Below, in pieces: positions 61,359 through 64,000 of a DNA stretch of 64,000 nucleotides. The stretch is from Azoarcus olearius (GTDB lineage Bacteria > Pseudomonadota > Gammaproteobacteria > Burkholderiales > Rhodocyclaceae). The DNA lies in the NCBI RefSeq assembly GCF_001682385.1, contig NZ_CP016210.1, positions 2,294,001 through 2,358,000 of the forward strand, given 5' to 3'. The notes beneath the pieces are model-generated. The model was not told where the DNA came from, did no database searches, and worked only from the letters and a program-made list of their open reading frames with translations. Position 1 is the stretch's first letter, and each line of letters opens with the position of its first letter. Both the position numbers and the translations under genes were made by a program.

Positions 61359-62612
61359 ATGCAGAAACTCAGCGTCGATCGTCTTCGCCCCGGCCTCTAC
61401 GTATCGCTCGCATCGGTGGGCTGGATGCGCCATCCCTTTCTGCTCAACGAGTTCCGCATCTCCTCGGAAAAGCAACTCGCTGCGCTGCGCGAACTTGGAA
61501 TTGCAACGATCGACTGGGATCCTGCCCGCAGCACCGCCGAGCCGCTGCCAGAGACACAACCGGCCGGCGGCAGCGAGGACGATACGGTCGATTTCGGCGC
61601 TGCAGCGCTCGATGCCATGCTGGACGAAAAGCGAGCGCGACTGGAGCACCTGCGTCAACGCCGCGAGGGCCTTGCCCGCCGTGAGCGCCAGTTCGAACAG
61701 GAGGCTGCGGCTGCGGCCGAGATACTGAAGGGCTTTCCCGCCCGCGCCAACGAAGCGCACGCGCGGTGCAAGGCCCTGGTGGCCGATGTCGTCGCCGGCC
61801 TCGTCGGCACCGAATCGATGGTGGTCCATCTGGTCAACCAGAAGGCGCGCGATCCTGGCCCCTCCGCCCACGCGCTCAACGTGATGGTGTTGTCGCTGCT
61901 GCTTGGCCGCGCCGCGCGCCTGCCGGAGGACGAACTGCGTCTGCTCGGCGTGGGCGCCCTGCTCCACGACCTCGGCAAGGCCGAGCTGCCGCCACGCATC
62001 GTCCGCGCGGCCGAGCGCACGCCGCCGGAGGAAACGTACTACCGCGCGCACATCGGCTACGGCATCAAGGCGCTCGCCGCGGTGCGCGAACTGCCGGTGG
62101 CGGTACGCAACATCGTCGCCTGCCATCACGAGCACAGCGACGGCAGCGGCTTTCCGAACGCGCTGGCCGGCGAAAAGATTCCGCGGCTTGCCCGCATCGT
62201 CGCCATCGCCAACCGCTACGACAACCTCTGCAATCCGTTCGACCTGACCACTGCAAAGACGCCGTCGGTGGCGCTGCGCCAGCTGTTTGCGGCCGAGGGC
62301 AAGCACTTCGACGGCGCGCTGTTGCAGCTCTTCGTCAAGACGCTCGGGGTGTTTCCACCCGGCTCCTTTGTCCAGCTCTCCAACGGGGCGACGGGTCTGG
62401 TCATCGAGACCCACGAAGACGATCTGCTGCATCCGCTGGTCATGCTGTATGACCGCGACGTGCCCCGCAGCGAAGCCATGCTGCTCGACCTCAAGGAGGT
62501 CGAACTCAAGGTGGAGAGCGCGCTCAGCCCCGCGCGCCTGCCGCTGGAGGTCGTCGAATACCTCGCCCCGCGCGGCCGCGTGGATTACTACGTCGAAGGC
62601 GCCGGCGGCTGA
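61359..62612 (+). CDS. HD-GYP-type cyclic di-GMP phosphodiesterase-like protein
   Basis: A 417-residue protein with an N-terminal DUF3391-like region, a coiled-coil segment (about 90-125) and a C-terminal HD-GYP domain. Visible ligands are H171, HD at 203-204 (LLHDLGK), H231, and HHE at 256-258. The signature GYP reads GFP (264-266), a known conservative change, so phosphodiesterase activity against cyclic di-GMP is probable but not certain. ATG 61359 is the start that gives the standard DUF3391 N-terminus. The only diguanylate cyclase in the window is far away, at 37.4-38.4 kb. Confidence 0.9.
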   Translation: MQKLSVDRLRPGLYVSLASVGWMRHPFLLNEFRISSEKQLAALRELGIATIDWDPARSTAEPLPETQPAGGSEDDTVDFGAAALDAMLDEKRARLEHLRQRREGLARRERQFEQEAAAAAEILKGFPARANEAHARCKALVADVVAGLVGTESMVVHLVNQKARDPGPSAHALNVMVLSLLLGRAARLPEDELRLLGVGALLHDLGKAELPPRIVRAAERTPPEETYYRAHIGYGIKALAAVRELPVAVRNIVACHHEHSDGSGFPNALAGEKIPRLARIVAIANRYDNLCNPFDLTTAKTPSVALRQLFAAEGKHFDGALLQLFVKTLGVFPPGSFVQLSNGATGLVIETHEDDLLHPLVMLYDRDVPRSEAMLLDLKEVELKVESALSPARLPLEVVEYLAPRGRVDYYVEGAGG

Positions 62613-62652
62613 CCCCCGCGCCCTCCCCCTACGCCCCCTCTACCCGGCCTCG

Positions 62653-63543
62653 ATGAGTTCCTCCCGACATTTGCTCCGCGCCGTCGCCATGCTGCTGGGC
62701 GCGCTGTTCTTCTTCGTACTGCTCGACGCCACCGCCAAACACCTGGGCCAGACTTACCCGGTGCCCATGCTGGTGTGGGCGCGCTATGCCGCCCACTTTG
62801 CGCTGATGCTGGTTTTCCTCGGCCCCTCGATGCGTTTTCGGCTGGTGGCTACCCACCGGCCTGCGCGCCAGGTCGTGCGCGCGGTTTGCTTGCTCGGCAC
62901 CACGTTCTTCGGCATCGCCGCGCTGACACGGATGCCGCTGGCCGAAACCACCGCGATCGTGTTCGCGGCCCCGCTGATCGTGACCCTGTGCGCGCGTCCG
63001 CTGCTCGGCGAGCATATCGGCGTATTGCGCTGGATCGCGGTGCTGATCGGCTTCGTTGGCGTGCTGCTGATTGCCCGCCCCGGCAGCGGACTGGTCCGGG
63101 AGGGGGTGATGCTTGCGCTCGGCGGCGCCTTTTCCTATGCCGCCTATCAGATCCTCACCCGTCAGCTCTCGCCCACCGAGAATCCGGTAACGATGCTGTT
63201 CTACACCGCGATGATCGGAACGCTGGCAATGTCGGTGCTGCTGCCGTGGATCTGGAGCGGGCCGATGCCCGGCTGGCGGGACGGGCTGATGATCATGTCG
63301 CTCGGTGCCTTCGGCGGTATCGGCCACTTCCTGCTGACGCGCGCGTTCCGGGACGCGCCCGCCTCGGTGCTTTCGCCCATCCTGTACGTCCAGCTGGTCT
63401 GGGCCACCGTGGTGGGATGGATCGCTTTCGGGCATGTGCCGGACGGTGCCGCGATGCTGGGTATCCTGACTATCGCCACCGCCGGCGCCATCATCGCCAT
63501 CGACAGTCGCCGGGTGCCGGCCGCCGGACGCCACAAGGCCTGA
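62653..63543 (+). CDS. EamA/DMT superfamily permease
   Basis: A 296-residue membrane protein with ten predicted transmembrane helices in two EamA repeats. The repeats begin near residues 9 and 155. The motif MPLAETTAIVFAAPLIVTL is typical of the RhaT/EamA-type transporters. Such proteins export amino acids, purines or other metabolites; the substrate here cannot be assigned. It starts 40 bp after the HD-GYP gene and ends 83 bp before nadC. Confidence 0.9.
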   Translation: MSSSRHLLRAVAMLLGALFFFVLLDATAKHLGQTYPVPMLVWARYAAHFALMLVFLGPSMRFRLVATHRPARQVVRAVCLLGTTFFGIAALTRMPLAETTAIVFAAPLIVTLCARPLLGEHIGVLRWIAVLIGFVGVLLIARPGSGLVREGVMLALGGAFSYAAYQILTRQLSPTENPVTMLFYTAMIGTLAMSVLLPWIWSGPMPGWRDGLMIMSLGAFGGIGHFLLTRAFRDAPASVLSPILYVQLVWATVVGWIAFGHVPDGAAMLGILTIATAGAIIAIDSRRVPAAGRHKA

Positions 63544-63587
63544 GCCACAACATCGAGATGCCCCGCGGAGGCCGGGCGCCCTTGCGG

Positions 63588-63596
63588 TGCTAGAAT
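63588..63596 (+). promoter_or_regulatory. Extended -10 element of nadC
   Basis: TGCTAGAAT, an exact match to the element before tig, lies 31 bp before the nadC start. No -35 is visible. Confidence 0.5.
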
Positions 63597-63626
63597 CGCC
63601 GTCCCGCAACTCGACCGTCTCCCGTC

Positions 63627-64000
63627 ATGACAATCTCAGAGCAACTCCGCGTCGAGATCCAGCGCAACGTATCCGCCTCGCTGGCGGAAGACATCGGCAC
63701 CGGTGACCTCACCGCCCGCCTCATCGCGGCCGAAACCGAAGCGCGAGGCCGCGTCATCACCCGTGAAGACGCCGTGGTCTGCGGCACCGCATGGTTCGAC
63801 GCGACCTTTGCCGCCCTGAGCCCGACCACCTCGGTGCTGTGGCACGTGCGTGACGGTGAACGGGTCGAAGCGGGGCAGCTGCTGTGCGAGGTGGACGCCA
63901 GCGCGCGCGTGCTGCTGACGGCTGAGCGTACCGCGCTCAACTTCCTGCAGCTCTTGTCCGGCACCGCCACCGTCACCCGCCGCTTCGTCGATGCCGTGGC
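63627..64000 (+). CDS. nadC: Nicotinate-nucleotide pyrophosphorylase (partial, 3' end outside window)
   Basis: The frame starts at ATG 63627 and is still open at base 64000, so the first 124 residues are visible. EDIGTGDLTARLI and AERTALNFLQLLSGTATVTRRFV are diagnostic of NadC (quinolinate phosphoribosyltransferase), which makes nicotinate mononucleotide from quinolinate in de novo NAD synthesis. The visible part is the N-terminal domain and the start of the barrel. The catalytic Lys/Glu residues lie beyond the window. Confidence 0.94.
   Translation, partial: MTISEQLRVEIQRNVSASLAEDIGTGDLTARLIAAETEARGRVITREDAVVCGTAWFDATFAALSPTTSVLWHVRDGERVEAGQLLCEVDASARVLLTAERTALNFLQLLSGTATVTRRFVDAV

Overview
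The window is a 64 kb stretch of high-GC bacterial chromosome packed with genes. Gene content and order suggest a betaproteobacterium of the Rhodocyclales type (Azoarcus, Aromatoleum or Thauera-like). The reasons are an aromatic acyl-CoA ligase with a MarR regulator, proteobacterial blocks such as suhB/trmJ-cysE-isc and mltD/gloB/yafS-like/rnhA/dnaQ, a DapC/DapD/DapE succinylase lysine route, and a recurring extended -10 motif (TGnTAGAAT). The genus is inferred, not proven. I see no insertion sequence, prophage, integrase, CRISPR array or rRNA operon.

Layout. 1-3.7 kb is the end of a catabolic region: the 3' part of a ketopantoate-reductase-like gene, a class II aldolase, an aromatic acid-CoA ligase (probably 2-aminobenzoate-CoA ligase) and a MarR regulator, with palindromes in front of the last two. 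3.7-6.4 kb holds a thioinosine/thioadenosine-type phosphorylase and typA. 6.6-14.3 kb (minus strand) is smc-zipA-ligA-galU. 14.5-20.5 kb (plus) is dapC-dapD-pilU-like-dapE-prmB and a one-domain response regulator. 20.5-28.8 kb (minus) is trmJ-cysE-iscR-second cysteine desulfurase-iscS-iscU-iscA-hscB-hscA-fdx-iscX, divergent from suhB. Two sites matching the IscR type-1 operator pattern lie in front of iscR and cysE.

29.8-34.3 kb holds a secreted SRPBCC protein, a 565 bp gap with a perfect palindrome, then mutS and a spermidine-synthase-like gene. 34.3-40.1 kb is the conserved dnaQ-rnhA-methyltransferase/gloB/mltD neighbourhood, interrupted by two response regulators, one a diguanylate cyclase. 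40-48.3 kb holds a fused peptide-type ABC ATPase, slyD-like, bcp, lexA with an SOS box, a membrane protein, a MATE exporter, an ArsC-family protein and an M61 peptidase. 48.3-48.8 kb is a three-gene tRNA-Val operon with promoter and terminator. 48.8-54.6 kb (minus) is tig-clpP-clpX-lon.

54.9-59.7 kb (plus) is the PrkA kinase/YeaH/SpoVR stress cluster. The window ends with a bifunctional NAD(P)HX repair enzyme, an HD-GYP-type protein, an EamA permease and the start of nadC.

Most of the window is core biology: lysine and NAD synthesis, Fe-S assembly, DNA repair, protein quality control. The points most worth a second look are the predicted IscR control of cysE, the extra cysteine desulfurase inside the isc operon, the hairpin-punctuated prkA-yeaH-spoVR operon, the two signalling genes inserted between gloB and mltD, and several unusual gene overlaps. 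I did not find a convincing entirely new system.
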